Of a stretch of DNA of 64,000 nt, positions 55,086 to 64,000 are shown piece by piece. The DNA comes from Metaphire vulgaris (lineage: Eukaryota > Annelida > Clitellata > Crassiclitellata > Megascolecidae). How positions within the stretch are numbered: position 1 is the first letter of the stretch; each line of letters begins with the position of its first letter. A program made the position numbers and the translations under genes. Below the pieces are notes generated by a model, which saw only the letters and a list, made by a program, of their open reading frames with translations, did no database searches and was not told the DNA's origin. The stretch is from the NCBI GenBank assembly GCA_018105865.1, contig CM030869.1, positions 5,797,525 to 5,861,524 on the forward strand. The letters are read 5' to 3'.

Positions 55086-55262
55086 TTCCACTGAAATTTT
55101 TAGCCACCAGGCTACACTTTTCAAAGCCAAGCACGATCTGCTTCTCGAGGCACAATTGGTCAAAACTGTGACTCAAGAGGGGGTGGTATCGTAGTATACC
55201 ATCGTGCTGCTTATAAAGCAAAACAAGTCGACATCAATGTTACCACGACTACCTTTGAGTCA

Positions 55263-56372
55263 ATGTGCCTGACATTTTCTACGCCAGATGGCCCTTGCAC
55301 TGTCCTTTCCATCTATCGGCCAGGTTCACAACCTGTTACAAGTGAATTTTTCAGTGAACTGGAGCAGTGTCTGGAGCATTTAGCCATATTCAATTCGCAT
55401 GTGATAGTGGCTGGAGATTTTAATATTCATATGGAAAGACCTTCTTTGCCGGATGTTAAAACTCTTAGTGCTATCCTTCATCAATTTGGGCTCGTACAAC
55501 TGGTCAATGAGTCAACTCACATCAATGGAGGTTGTTTGGATCTTATTATCACTCGTGAGGATGTTCCTGCATCTGATATTCAAATATGCACGCCTGCAAT
55601 ATCAGATCATGGCCTTGTCTCGGCATCCTTTCCGCTTCCTTCCAGCAAGCCTGTCTACATCCTCAGGAACGTGCGTAACTGGAAAAAGTTCGACGGTGAA
55701 GCATTTTGCCAAGGCCTTCAATCAAGCCCTTTGTGCCAAAACCTAGAAGACCTTGCCTCTGCTTCTGTGAGTACACTGTTTGAACTATACGACTCAACAA
55801 CAAGACAGTTACTTGATGATCTCCTTCCAGTACGCAAGGTTAAGATTCGTCATAAACCTCTGTCACCATGGTTTGACGCAGAATGCAGAACATTTCGACG
55901 TCGTGTTAGGAAGTGTGAGCGGAAATTCAGACGAACAAAGAACCCGGATGACCGTCGTGAGACTGTACTTATGATCAGGGACATGCATAAGTTTTTTCGT
56001 GACAAAGAAAGAAACTACTGGGAGTGTCAAATTTCACGTAATGCTCACTCCTCTCGTAGACTCTGGAAAACATTCAATGATATTCTCGGTCGTACAAAGC
56101 CTTCGAATTCACAACTGAATGCGGATTTATCGTTTACTGCAAATCAGTTCGTGGATTATTTGATATCTAAAGTTCGTCGTGTGAGGATGCTACAGCTGGG
56201 TCGCAGCCGCCAGAGTTTACAACCACAGATGTTTGTCTACAGGACTTTGACGAAGTTACGTTGGATGTTCTTCGACGCGTCATCCTCTCTATGCCTACGA
56301 AAACCTGTGAACTTGATCCGATTCCGACTTTTATTGTGCATGACTATATTGACTGTTTCTTGCCTTTTTTAA
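55263..56372 (+). pseudogene. LINE lineage D endonuclease (partial) and linker
   Basis: From the first ATG: SIYRPGSQ (16-22), VAGDFNIH with the D-x-N pair (49-56), LDLIITRED (92-100) and AISDHGLVS with the SDH box (112-120). Then the linker (PWFDAECRTFRRRVRKCERK; SRRLWKTFNDILGRTKPSNS). The frame is open upstream of the ATG to about 55104. After about residue 308 the protein reads out of frame (from about 56190), because one base is gained or lost there. The true continuation overlaps into the RT frame. Confidence 0.85.
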
Positions 56373-57832
56373 CGTTACTCTGCAATAGGTCTCTTAAAGA
56401 AGGCTGCCTACCTGCATCGCAGAAACTGGCAATAGTTAAGCCTAGGCTTAAGCAAACTGGCCTTGATGAGTCTGAAATGTCAAGTTATCGCCCTATCTCA
56501 AACCTCAGTTTCTTATCTAAGGTCCTTGAGAAGGTTGTCACTCTTCAGCTGCTTCCATATCTTGAGGCTAATGATTTGCTGCCGAAATACCAGTCTGGTT
56601 TCCGTGCCTCACACTCCACTGAAACGCTTCTCTTGCATCTTCTCTCAGATCTCTATAGGGCCATCGATCGGTCAGAAGTCACTCTTCTTGCCCTATTTGA
56701 TGTCAGTGCTGCTTTTGACACTGTTGACCATGATATTCTTCTACAGCGCCTCTCTGTCTCATTTGGTGTCTCTGGTCTTCCTCTGGCCTGGTTAAAATCC
56801 TATCTCTCTGAACGCCACATGATTGCATCACTTGGTTCTTCCTACTCCCGTGAAGTACCAGTCATTTGTGGAGTCCCTCAGGGTTCAGTCCTTGGGCCGC
56901 TTCTGTATATACTTTATACTGCTGATGTTGCACGCTTGTTTGCACCATATAATTTTAAAACACATATGTACGCTGATGATATTCAGGCCTATTCACATTC
57001 CAGCCCCACTAATGCGCTGCAGATCACTCGTGAATTTGTTGAAGCCTCTGACTTACTTCATTCATGGATGCACTCAAATCGTCTTTTACTTAATCCAGCT
57101 AAAACTCAGCTCATCTGGTTTGGTACTCGAGGTCAGCTCTTAAAAATTGATCATTTGTCTGTGCAGTCTGCCTTCCCCGGCCTCTCTTTCTCCTCCTCTG
57201 TCCGTGATCTTGGTATAATTCTTGACTCTGAGTTAACCTTTATGGATCATATTAACTCACTTTGTCGCAATTGCTTCTATCATCTTCGCCAGCTTAGAGT
57301 GATTCGACGTACACTAGACATGCCATCTGCTTCTACTTTGATTCATGCATTTATTTGCTCAAGGCTTGACTACTGTGGTTCACTTTTTGCTGGTCTTCCA
57401 TCGGTGCGACTTGATAAACTCCAGATGGTTCTTCGTTCAGCAGCCAGGGTGATTGCTGGTGTCACAAGACGTGATCACATTAGTGATTATATGACATCTA
57501 TTTTACACTGGCTGCCTTATCCTGCTCGAGTTGAGTTTCGTATGTTGAGAGCGGTTGCACTCTCTCTTTATGGTGCCACTCCATCTTACCTTTCAGAGCT
57601 ACTCCATCCCCTTAGCTCTATCCCTGGTCGGCCATGTCTTCGGTCCACAACCAATGGTCTTCTCAGTGTGCCCCAAGCACGAACTTCCATGTTCCTGAAG
57701 CGAGGTTTTGAATCAGTTGGCCCTATCCTTTGGAATGCTCTTGACGCCAGTATGCGTGCCTTAGCAACTCCTAATTCTATGGCCCTCTTTTTGAAACGAC
57801 TTAAAACTTATCTCTTTGTCAATATACAGTAA
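56261..57832 (+). pseudogene. LINE lineage D reverse transcriptase
   Basis: A 523-codon intact block. SSYRPISNL (74-82), GFRASHSTETLLL (113-125), LFDVSAAFDTVDH (145-157), CGVPQGSVLGPLLY (203-216), HMYADDIQAY (235-244), LLLNPAKTQLIWFG, DLGIILDSELTF, then the C-terminal SRLDYCGSLFAGLP, LHWLPYPARVEFR, LWNALDASM and LKTYLFVNIQ. All catalytic aspartates are present. The frame is open upstream of 56261 and lacks its own start: it is the second half of one ORF2. The element could have been active recently, but this copy is truncated and frame-shifted. Confidence 0.9.
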
Positions 57833-57910
57833 TTTGCTGTGGAAGCGCTTCTGAGTGATCTTTCAGAAGAGGCGCTATACAAATATTTTGTTACATTGTT
57901 ACATTACAAA

Positions 57911-58177
57911 CTTACTAGTCAATAGAATGAATAGATCAAGTCAATATAGGCGAATTCGTGTTAATCGAAAGGTACTCCAAACTTTAGGACAAAGAGCCAG
58001 GTTGACAATAAAATAAAGCTTTAGCATCCAAGTTTTGTTGATCAAAAATTGACGATGTCAGTTTTAACCGCCAGTCAAAGTTTATCTAAGTTCCCATCTA
58101 CGCTCACAAAAGTTAGCAAACTGTAAGACCAAGTCATCGGTAGATAATGAAAGTACAGTAAGATATCTTTTTACACT
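57911..58177. other. Unassigned gap
   Basis: Nothing recognised. Confidence 0.4.
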
Positions 58178-58185
58178 GTTGCAAG

Positions 58186-58370
58186 CAGTGGCATAGCTAG
58201 GATTTTCGGAAGAGGGGTTTTGAAAAAAATTTCGTTGATAACCGCCAAGGGGGGTTTTCACCCCAAAAATCGCCTCAAAAAATAAAAATTGCATGGGAAT
58301 ACATAAAAATTTTGTTTTATGCCGTCCAAGGGGAGTTTTAACCCCCCAAACCCCCGTGGCTACGCCACTT
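58186..58370. mobile_element. 185-bp hAT-like MITE
   Basis: Left CAGTGGCATAGCTAGGATTT and right (inverted) AAGTGGCGTAGCCACGG. Exact 8-bp duplication GTTGCAAG (58178-58185 and 58371-58378). Non-coding. Confidence 0.82.
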
Positions 58371-58445
58371 GTTGCAAGCATCAAAGCTTCAAGGCGATCT
58401 TGTGACATGGTTGATCGTAGTTTCGTCTTCAGGTTGCAAAGCTTA

Positions 58446-58826
58446 GGGGTCGTGCATAAATGACGTAACGCGATTTCGGTACTTTTTGACCCCCCTACGT
58501 AACGCGATGTAACAAAAAGTCAGACCCCCTAAAGTATGACGTAACAACTGGCCGACCCCCCTTTCGGCTTCCGAAAAGTCTTGACAAGCAAAGAAAAGGT
58601 CATTCGTCTTTCTATTTTTTCCCTCTCCAAACATACTGACAAGCAAAAAAGGTCGTCCTTGTATTTTTTCCTCTCCAAATACCCTGACAAGCAAAACAAA
58701 GATCGTCACTTAGAAATTTTGTGTTACGTCACATCTATGGAACTCCCTCCCACCCCTCGTCACACTTCGTAACGAACGTCCGGACCCCCTCCTTTTAGGC
58801 GCGTTACGTCATTTGTGGACGAGCCC
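58446..58826. mobile_element. Harbinger-like MITE carrying the GACAAGC module
   Basis: Ends GGGGTCGTGCATAAATGACG and (inverted) GGGCTCGTCCACAAATGACG. Flanks TTA and TCA. Three module copies with GACAAGCAAA near 58583, 58638 and 58685, in the opposite orientation relative to the TIR than in 52568-52970, as far as can be judged. Confidence 0.78.
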
Positions 58827-59018
58827 TCAGAGAAAGCACGTTCTAAACCTGCAGTTGCCACAGGCAAAGTCATACCAATCCTGTACAGTATATGAGGATC
58901 ATCAGGCCCCGTCAGAGGCTGAAGGAGGCCCGGGCCATTTCGAAATTTTGAGGCCCTGAACTCCAACAGTTGCGGACTATTGGAGTATTATAACTATGGA
59001 CTATTAGTCCATACTATC

Positions 59019-59200
59019 CAGTAGCGTCATTTCACACTTTTCTTGGGGCAAGATAATTTTTAGCAAATTTTCAGCAAATTTTGACAAATTTTTAGCAAGC
59101 AATTTTTTTGCAATTTTTTTGCAATTTTGGCAAATTTTTTATATTTGTGGGTAATTTTTGCGATTTTTTGCCGATAACTTAACGAGTTGATCGAAAATGT
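59019..59200. mobile_element. hAT-like MITE, one end only
   Basis: CAGTAGCGTCATTTCACACT followed by GCAAATTTT arrays, as at 53172. Right end lost. Confidence 0.6.
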
Positions 59201-59772
59201 TGATGTACATGTTAATTCTTAGCGCGTTTGCAGCATCAAACTGGACAATATCGCTCATTCAAATGCCGTGGACTATTTTTCTTTCGCCCTTCTTTGAATT
59301 CTGTATCCATATAAGCCTAATCCAATGTACTGGTCAGCTCAGCTGCTTTCTGTAGTACGTCTTGAAGTGTCGACTGGCCGTGAGGTCCGTCACCCAAATA
59401 CCAGTCTGTGAATTAGCCAGTGGCCACTGGCCAGGCCTGTGACTCAACAGACCTGGAATGTCAGGGGTTCACCGCCTGTGAGCCCAGACATTCATGGTTT
59501 GAACCAAGCTCTACATTATAAACACGCTGTCAACGGTAAGGAGGCGAATATCACCAATCAGCATGGCCAGAAGTTCAAGTTACTGAATGGGTCGGGGGGG
59601 AGTAGGGTATGAACATTCTCCTCGGATTTGCACGATTCCCATGACCCAGTCAGACTGAGATAGGGTGGGCACGTGCCCCTCGTGACCCCCCCGTGGCTAC
59701 GCTAATGCAGTTATGAGATTTGCTCATTTTCATTGTTATTGTTTCTTTTCTGCTGGTGCCTCCTTGAACTAG
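59201..59772. other. Unassigned stretch
   Basis: Includes a perfect 14-bp palindrome CCAGTGGCCACTGG near 59419. No gene-like signal. Confidence 0.45.
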
Positions 59773-60283
59773 TCTGTGAAACGGTGCAGTTAGAACTGTT
59801 AATAATTTGCTTGTCAGTTGCCTTAAGTCTAATTACCCAGTTTGCAATTGTTGCAACTTTAATGCCCTTGTGTAAAATAATGTAGGTGTGGCTGTTGGAT
59901 AAATCTAATTTTTAAAATAAATACTAAAGGTAACATTTTATTTTATTTGTATTTGTATGTGGTCATATTGTCAATGGATAATTTGCAGGTATTTTTGAAT
60001 AGTTTGCCAGCGCAATTGCTGCAAAATCCCTTTTTAGTTTAAACTTACATTCAGTAGTGCTTTGTGGCTGTTGGAATTTTCCAGAAACTAAGAAGTAGAA
60101 GTTACTGGCATGAAACTTAACCCGTTGACCAAAGTATTTTATGTAAAAAATGCACTGAAACTCACCTACGAACATCTATTGATTTTTTAAAAAATTCTAA
60201 GGTTATATCCCGAACTCCCGTTTAGGGGTGGGGAGGGAGGACAGGGAAGGGGAGCTGCTTCCAGCACACAGGGGCGCCCGTGC
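59773..60283 (-). repeat. Dispersed repeat R1, copy 3
   Basis: Inverted homologue of 33653-34400 (CTGTGAAACGGTGCAGTTAG, GTGGTCATATTGTCAATGG, then GGGCGCCC at the other end). Lacks the (ATT)n tract. Confidence 0.8.
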
Positions 60284-60551
60284 CATACAGCTATATCTAT
60301 ATTTTCTTTGCTCCGTTTTTTTACTACCTAAAAGCCGATTTTGGTGCCCCTCTACCCACAGAATATGCAATAAAAAATGTTGGGTCGGGCAATCAAAGGG
60401 GATTTAACTCCCAAATCTCCTCTGGCTTCGCGACTGCTGCCGCTAGAGAAGATCCACTTCACAGTCAACTATTTCAGTAACTACTTGCTAGTTGTTTTAT
60501 AAATTCCGACGAACGAGGCTTGAGGGATCATTTAGCATTTTAGTGTTTTAA
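60284..60551. other. Unassigned gap
   Basis: Contains GGTGCCCCTCTACCC and GGGGATTTAACTCCC phrases common at MITE ends here; no complete element. Confidence 0.4.
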
Positions 60552-60923
60552 TTAACGGCAGTTTCTAGTAAAAGCGAAAACATTCTTACTAGAGCCATTG
60601 AATAAACCTAGCTTGTGGCCATCGTCCAAATGGTTAGCTAAGTAGTGTTGACCGGTCAATCTTAGTGCGTTAAGGAAGAGGAGAAGTCCTTTCCGACCAG
60701 TCTCGTCCACGTGTTTTAGGAGCAGCAAGTTCTGCTTAGCTGGAGACTTTTCAGACAGAATTTGGTCTTTGTGGGTTGTGCTTAGTACTCGGTTCTGAAT
60801 GAGGTAATCGAAAAGCGGCTCAGATTCCAACAATTCCACTAGTTCGCGCCTCATGCTGAGAGGACCAGTTTGCAGTGAGCTGGTTCCTGAATTTTTGTTC
60901 TTTACATCAAACCCTAAAAGCAT
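60552..60923 (-). CDS. CARD-domain exon
   Basis: Frame with an ATG at 60923, 123 codons to the stop at 60552. Residues about 24-100 form a caspase-recruitment (CARD) domain: MRRELVELLESEPLFDYLIQ, NRVLSTTHKDQILSE, SPAKQNLLLLKHVDE, TGRKGLLLFLNALRLTGQ, HYLANHLD. The order of six predicted helices and the closing R-x-TGQ-HLA-x-L signature are those of the family. CARDs bind other CARDs in apoptosis and inflammasome-type signalling in the cytoplasm. Candidate splice sites: acceptors ending at 60914 (CTTTTAG) and 60856 (TCCTCTCAG), and a donor AG/GTTTAT at 60608/60607, right after the domain. The last 18 codons (to the stop) may therefore be intron. Partners are unknown; the frame at 47893-48984 may be a later exon. 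Confidence 0.75.
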   Translation of the reverse strand: MLLGFDVKNKNSGTSSLQTGPLSMRRELVELLESEPLFDYLIQNRVLSTTHKDQILSEKSPAKQNLLLLKHVDETGRKGLLLFLNALRLTGQHYLANHLDDGHKLGLFNGSSKNVFAFTRNCR

Positions 60924-60956
60924 TGTATTGGCATTCACGAAATTGTACGAAAACAA

Positions 60957-61814
60957 TACATTTGTCTATTTACACATAATGCAACAGCGGTTAGCTATAG
61001 TTGGCAAAATTATAATTATTTTTGTGACATTATTAAAATAGTTAATTATAATTAATCACAAAAACAATAATAATTATTAATAGGCCTATATCCTTGAATC
61101 TAAAACCGTGTGACATTGTAGAAATTCTTAGCAACACATCATTTCTGTCGCGAAATAAGTTGATGAACAAGAAGCAAGAACTTAAGTATTTTGAATCTTC
61201 TACTGGTAATTTTCTTGGCGACCCTTTCTTTATGCTTCAACAATTTTTTGACTTGCAGTGTCATTGTACAAAGAAAATGGGTAGTAGGTTTCATCACTGC
61301 ACTTCATTTTAACACTGAAAATTCTTGTAGTTGTAGTTCTTAAACAGGACAAATCCTACTGAATCAACCTAAGCCCAGTTGTTGTTGCTGCTGTTATTAT
61401 TATTACTATTTTATTTATTTATTTATTTATTTATATTTTTATTATCATAGTTACAATTAAATATTATGGTCAATATAACCAGATATTTTAATTACCACTC
61501 ATTTGCCACTGCACCTTTTATGCCATATTGCACGTCAACAAGCCTAACACGTGTGCCAATACTGTAGGCCTATTGTGTCTGATTTATGACTACACATGTG
61601 TCTAAAAGCATCACATGTTTATCGAGAATTCGAAATACGAGCCCACGAGATAATTTCTCTGCCAGACAAAACGTTACTCGACTGACAGATAGACATGCCG
61701 ACAATAAGCAGGGGTTGAGTAAATGCGCATTGTCTGGCTTTGACAAATGGGTTTACAATACACAATTGGGGTTGCCAGATAACTCAGTGTCCAAAAGAGG
61801 ACACCGGAGTAGAG
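60957..61814. other. Unassigned stretch
   Basis: If the CARD exon starts a gene, its promoter or first intron would lie here. A (TTTA)n tract is at 61408-61438. No TATA or initiator could be assigned. Confidence 0.4.
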
Positions 61815-61990
61815 AGTAACACGGTAACGGTTGCTGTGGATTTCCTGCGGTAACCGCGGTAATTACCGCGGTAATGGGGACAATTTGGCCAGAAAGTGCG
61901 GTATTACCACGGTAACGGTTTCTTGTTATGCGGTAATACCGCGGGGACGGGGACATATACTACGGTAAAACCGTGGTAACGGTATTAGTA
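61815..61990. repeat. TACCGCGGTAA palindrome cluster
   Basis: Repeated CGGTAAC/TACCGCGGTAA words, including GGTAATTACC-centred palindromes, and GGGGAC words. Possible end of a hAT-like element; no duplication found. Confidence 0.6.
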
Positions 61991-62450
61991 TTATCAAGTT
62001 GATAATAATAATTTGGATGACGCTGTGCAGGCGTTCTTGCTTTTCTGCATGTAGATATTTAGTGACTCAGTAGGTTATTCGGTAAGTATGTATGAGTGCA
62101 ATTAAACACGGCGCTAGAGCAGCCGACTGACGTAGCAATGTGCCGGAAGTACTGCCTAGTAGGCCTACTTCCTTTTCCTGTGTTTCTTTTAAAGTGTATT
62201 GTCTTGGGCACATAGCTTATATTTCATCACTCGAAGTTATTATTGGAAAATGCGACATCGATAGATTTATTGAAAGTAAAAGTGAGTGTATATCTTTCTA
62301 AACGTATAACGGAGTGAGTGATGTGTGGCCACACTACGAGAAGCTTGCACAATGAAGGACCGCCGCAAGCAGCTGAGTACTGATGCTGTTAATATTTTTT
62401 GTTATACTTAAACTTTAATTTAATTGCATCTCTGAAAACATATTTGTTTT

Positions 62451-62540
62451 ACACAGGCCGAGTCACGTTAGGTTAAACCTAATGTGCCTCGGCTTGTGTA
62501 CTAATGTGCCTCGGCTTGTGCGCATAATTAAATTATGCGC
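62451..62540. repeat. Two strong palindromes followed by CTAG
   Basis: A 49-bp hairpin (ACACAGGCCGAG...CTCGGCTTGTGT, 62451-62499) and a perfect 21-bp palindrome GCGCATAATTAAATTATGCGC can be read; the latter spans 62520-62540 and CTAG follows directly. Confidence 0.85.
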
Positions 62541-62546
62541 CTAGAA

Positions 62547-62611
<65 letters not shown>
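62547..62611. repeat. (GAT)n microsatellite
   Basis: About 21 trinucleotide units. Confidence 0.96.
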
Positions 62612-62714
62612 ATAATATTGCCATTTTACAGTCGAAACATGACGTCGTAATTTTAAAGCAAATACGTCATAGCATATAACGGTATGTGTTTTTGTAAACA
62701 TGTGTTAACGGCTT

Positions 62715-62985
62715 ACTGCGGGGACAATGTGGGGACAGAAAAGGCTGGTGCGGGGTGGGGAGGGGATGAGGACAAATGCTGCGGGGATGGGGCGGGAACG
62801 GAGAGCAGCGTGGATTGCTCCAGCGCCCGGGGCAAAACAGCAGGCATCGCTCTTCTGACAGTTTGTGACTTCGGTCGGGTTAAAATTCTTGGCAAGCAAA
62901 AAAGGTCCCTCGCACACCGAGGTAAAGTAACGGAGTAAATTAACGAAGTAACGAAAAAGTAACGAAGTAACAAAGAATTCCTCTT
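62715..62985. repeat. G-rich block and AAGTAACG array
   Basis: 62715-62830 is rich in GCGGGGA-type words related to 61920-61950. A GGCAAGCAAAAAAGGTCC module lies at 62891-62908. 62925-62972 is an array of AAGTAACG(A). Confidence 0.6.
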
Positions 62986-63392
62986 GCAGTCAATCGGTTT
63001 ATATTTGTCCATTGAGCGTCGATGATAGTGTGCAATTGATAGCTAAATGGCCAAGTAGACCGAAATTCAAGTCAGTCGATAATGAGAGCAAAATGCCAGA
63101 CATTTTCTCATTCTATAGGCCAATGCCTGGCGGACGGAGGACACGAGGCCCAAAAGAAGGACATAGGCCTGTCAGTTTGCCGTAAAGACATTTATGGTAC
63201 GATAGTATTCAATGAGCGTGTCAAAAATTTGTATTCGAAGATATCTTGCTCATATTTTTCTGTCGAAAATAATTGCAGGTCAGTGCCTGCCAACAAAACT
63301 AGCCTTCGCACCGCTGAGGGTGGTTCCAGCCAGTTTTACCCAAATTTTTCTTACATTTTAAAAAGCGCTTTTAGAAGTGATCATGACAACTC
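62986..63392. other. Unassigned stretch
   Basis: A plus-strand frame of up to 181 codons (63082-63627) crosses it but runs on into a LINE 3' UTR and has no known motif. I do not call it a gene. Confidence 0.4.
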
Positions 63393-63463
63393 GCCGACAC
63401 GGCGATTCACCTACTGTACTTTTCTACAGCCTTCTCACCGATACGGCGAATCGCCGTGTCGGC
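63393..63463. repeat. 16-bp perfect inverted repeat
   Basis: GCCGACACGGCGATTC (63393-63408) and GAATCGCCGTGTCGGC (63448-63463), loop of 39 bp. Confidence 0.85.
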
Positions 63464-63477
63464 AATTTGGGACAGTG

Positions 63478-63805
63478 ATAATAATAATAATTATGCACTT
63501 CTATAGCACCATTTCTAATACTCAAGGGTATCAATCGATGGTACTTCAAATCCATCCGCAAAAGACCAGGTCATTCCAGAGATCAGTCAGAGGGAAACAG
63601 CAAGACAGACTATGGAGGAAATGCTAGTTGGAAGAGATGTGTTTTAAGCCTAGATCTGAAAATGCTCAGTTTATTGGAAGATCTGACAACCAGAGGGAGA
63701 GAGTTCCAGATTTTTGGCCCAGAAATAGAAAAAGCTCTCTTACAATTTCAGTGTTTGTTCTAGGTACATTTAATAATGAATCAGCAAATCTTGTTGAATG
63801 ATAAT
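63478..63805 (-). pseudogene. LINE lineage A 3' end, second copy
   Basis: Homologous to 7539-7862. It begins with (AAT)n and TTATGCACTTCTATAGCACC at its 3' end and covers the last about 50 codons (PEIWNSLPLVVRSSN-like) of ORF2. 5'-truncated at about 63805. Confidence 0.88.
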
Positions 63806-64000
63806 GTCCATAAGACGGCCATTAATTACCCTGCACATAAAATACTTATAAGAAAAGAGACCTACTGTGCACTTAGTCAACAACTTGGCTAGATATAAGA
63901 CCAAAAAAGTAACTGAACAGGAAGCGAATGAAAATTAGGTTGTAATTCACAGATTGAATTAATTTTTAAGTCGATGCACTTATGAATTTGGTGTCAATTA
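63806..64000. other. Unassigned window end
   Basis: Nothing recognised. Confidence 0.4.

Larger units (their letters stand above)
55098..57906 (+). mobile_element. CR1/L2-like LINE (lineage D), best-preserved copy in the window
   Basis: Open from about 55104 through endonuclease, linker and RT to a stop at 57832, with a single frame change near 56185. 5'-truncated: the first endonuclease motifs (Asn and Glu catalytic positions) are missing. The 3' UTR is only about 50 bp, with AGGCGCTATACAAATATT and then a tail of TTGTTACA repeats, typical of CR1-group ends. No clear target duplication. Confidence 0.9.

Noticed and set aside
63082..63627. 181-codon plus-strand frame
   Set aside because: No domain; it continues antisense into the 3' UTR of a LINE copy, so it is probably chance.

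Overview
This 64 kb window is animal nuclear DNA, AT-rich and almost wholly built from transposable elements and simple repeats. I see no operons, rRNA genes, CRISPR arrays or long conserved single-copy genes. A marine invertebrate, most plausibly an echinoderm or another basal deuterostome, fits best. The reasons are several CR1/L2-like LINE lineages, one carrying a 2A-like motif of the kind described from sea-urchin elements, many small hAT-type elements, RTE, copia and Helitron relics, tRNA-derived SINEs, and death-fold (CARD) coding sequence. The species cannot be fixed from the sequence alone.

Layout. 0-5.5 kb: a non-autonomous hAT element with perfect 8-bp target duplications, then a decayed copia relic split by a foldback-like element carrying a LINE fragment, and two SINEs. 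5.5-11 kb: an RTE relic, itself interrupted by a small TIR element with a 9-bp duplication, next to a nearly full-length LINE on the minus strand (2A-like motif, endonuclease, reverse transcriptase). 11-26 kb: microsatellites, GGGTTG repeats, a solo LTR, a Harbinger-like MITE, a Helitron 3' end, and two hAT-like elements with hexanucleotide arrays at both ends. 26.2-31.4 kb: a complete LTR-bounded element on the minus strand (PBS, PPT, 4-bp duplication) without recognisable pol. 31.4-47.7 kb: LINE pieces, a dispersed repeat (called R1 here) one copy of which contains a second solo LTR, a P-like TIR element carrying a satellite, two more array-armed elements, and a broken restriction-endonuclease-like retrotransposon C-terminus. 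47.9-61 kb: two candidate host coding exons on the minus strand (a 363-codon frame at 47.9-49.0 kb and a CARD exon near 60.6-60.9 kb) with a 12 kb interval full of LINEs and MITEs, including the most intact LINE. 61-64 kb: palindromic and microsatellite DNA and a truncated copy of the 7.5-10.9 kb LINE.

The two host-like exons are in the right order on one strand to belong to a single CARD-containing (innate-immunity-like) gene, but that link is inference. The most unusual structural theme is a set of five short elements with hAT-like ends and exact 8-bp duplications. Each carries direct arrays of its own 6-7-bp word just inside both termini. A second theme is a roughly 50-bp internal repeat module shared by small elements whose terminal repeats are unrelated.
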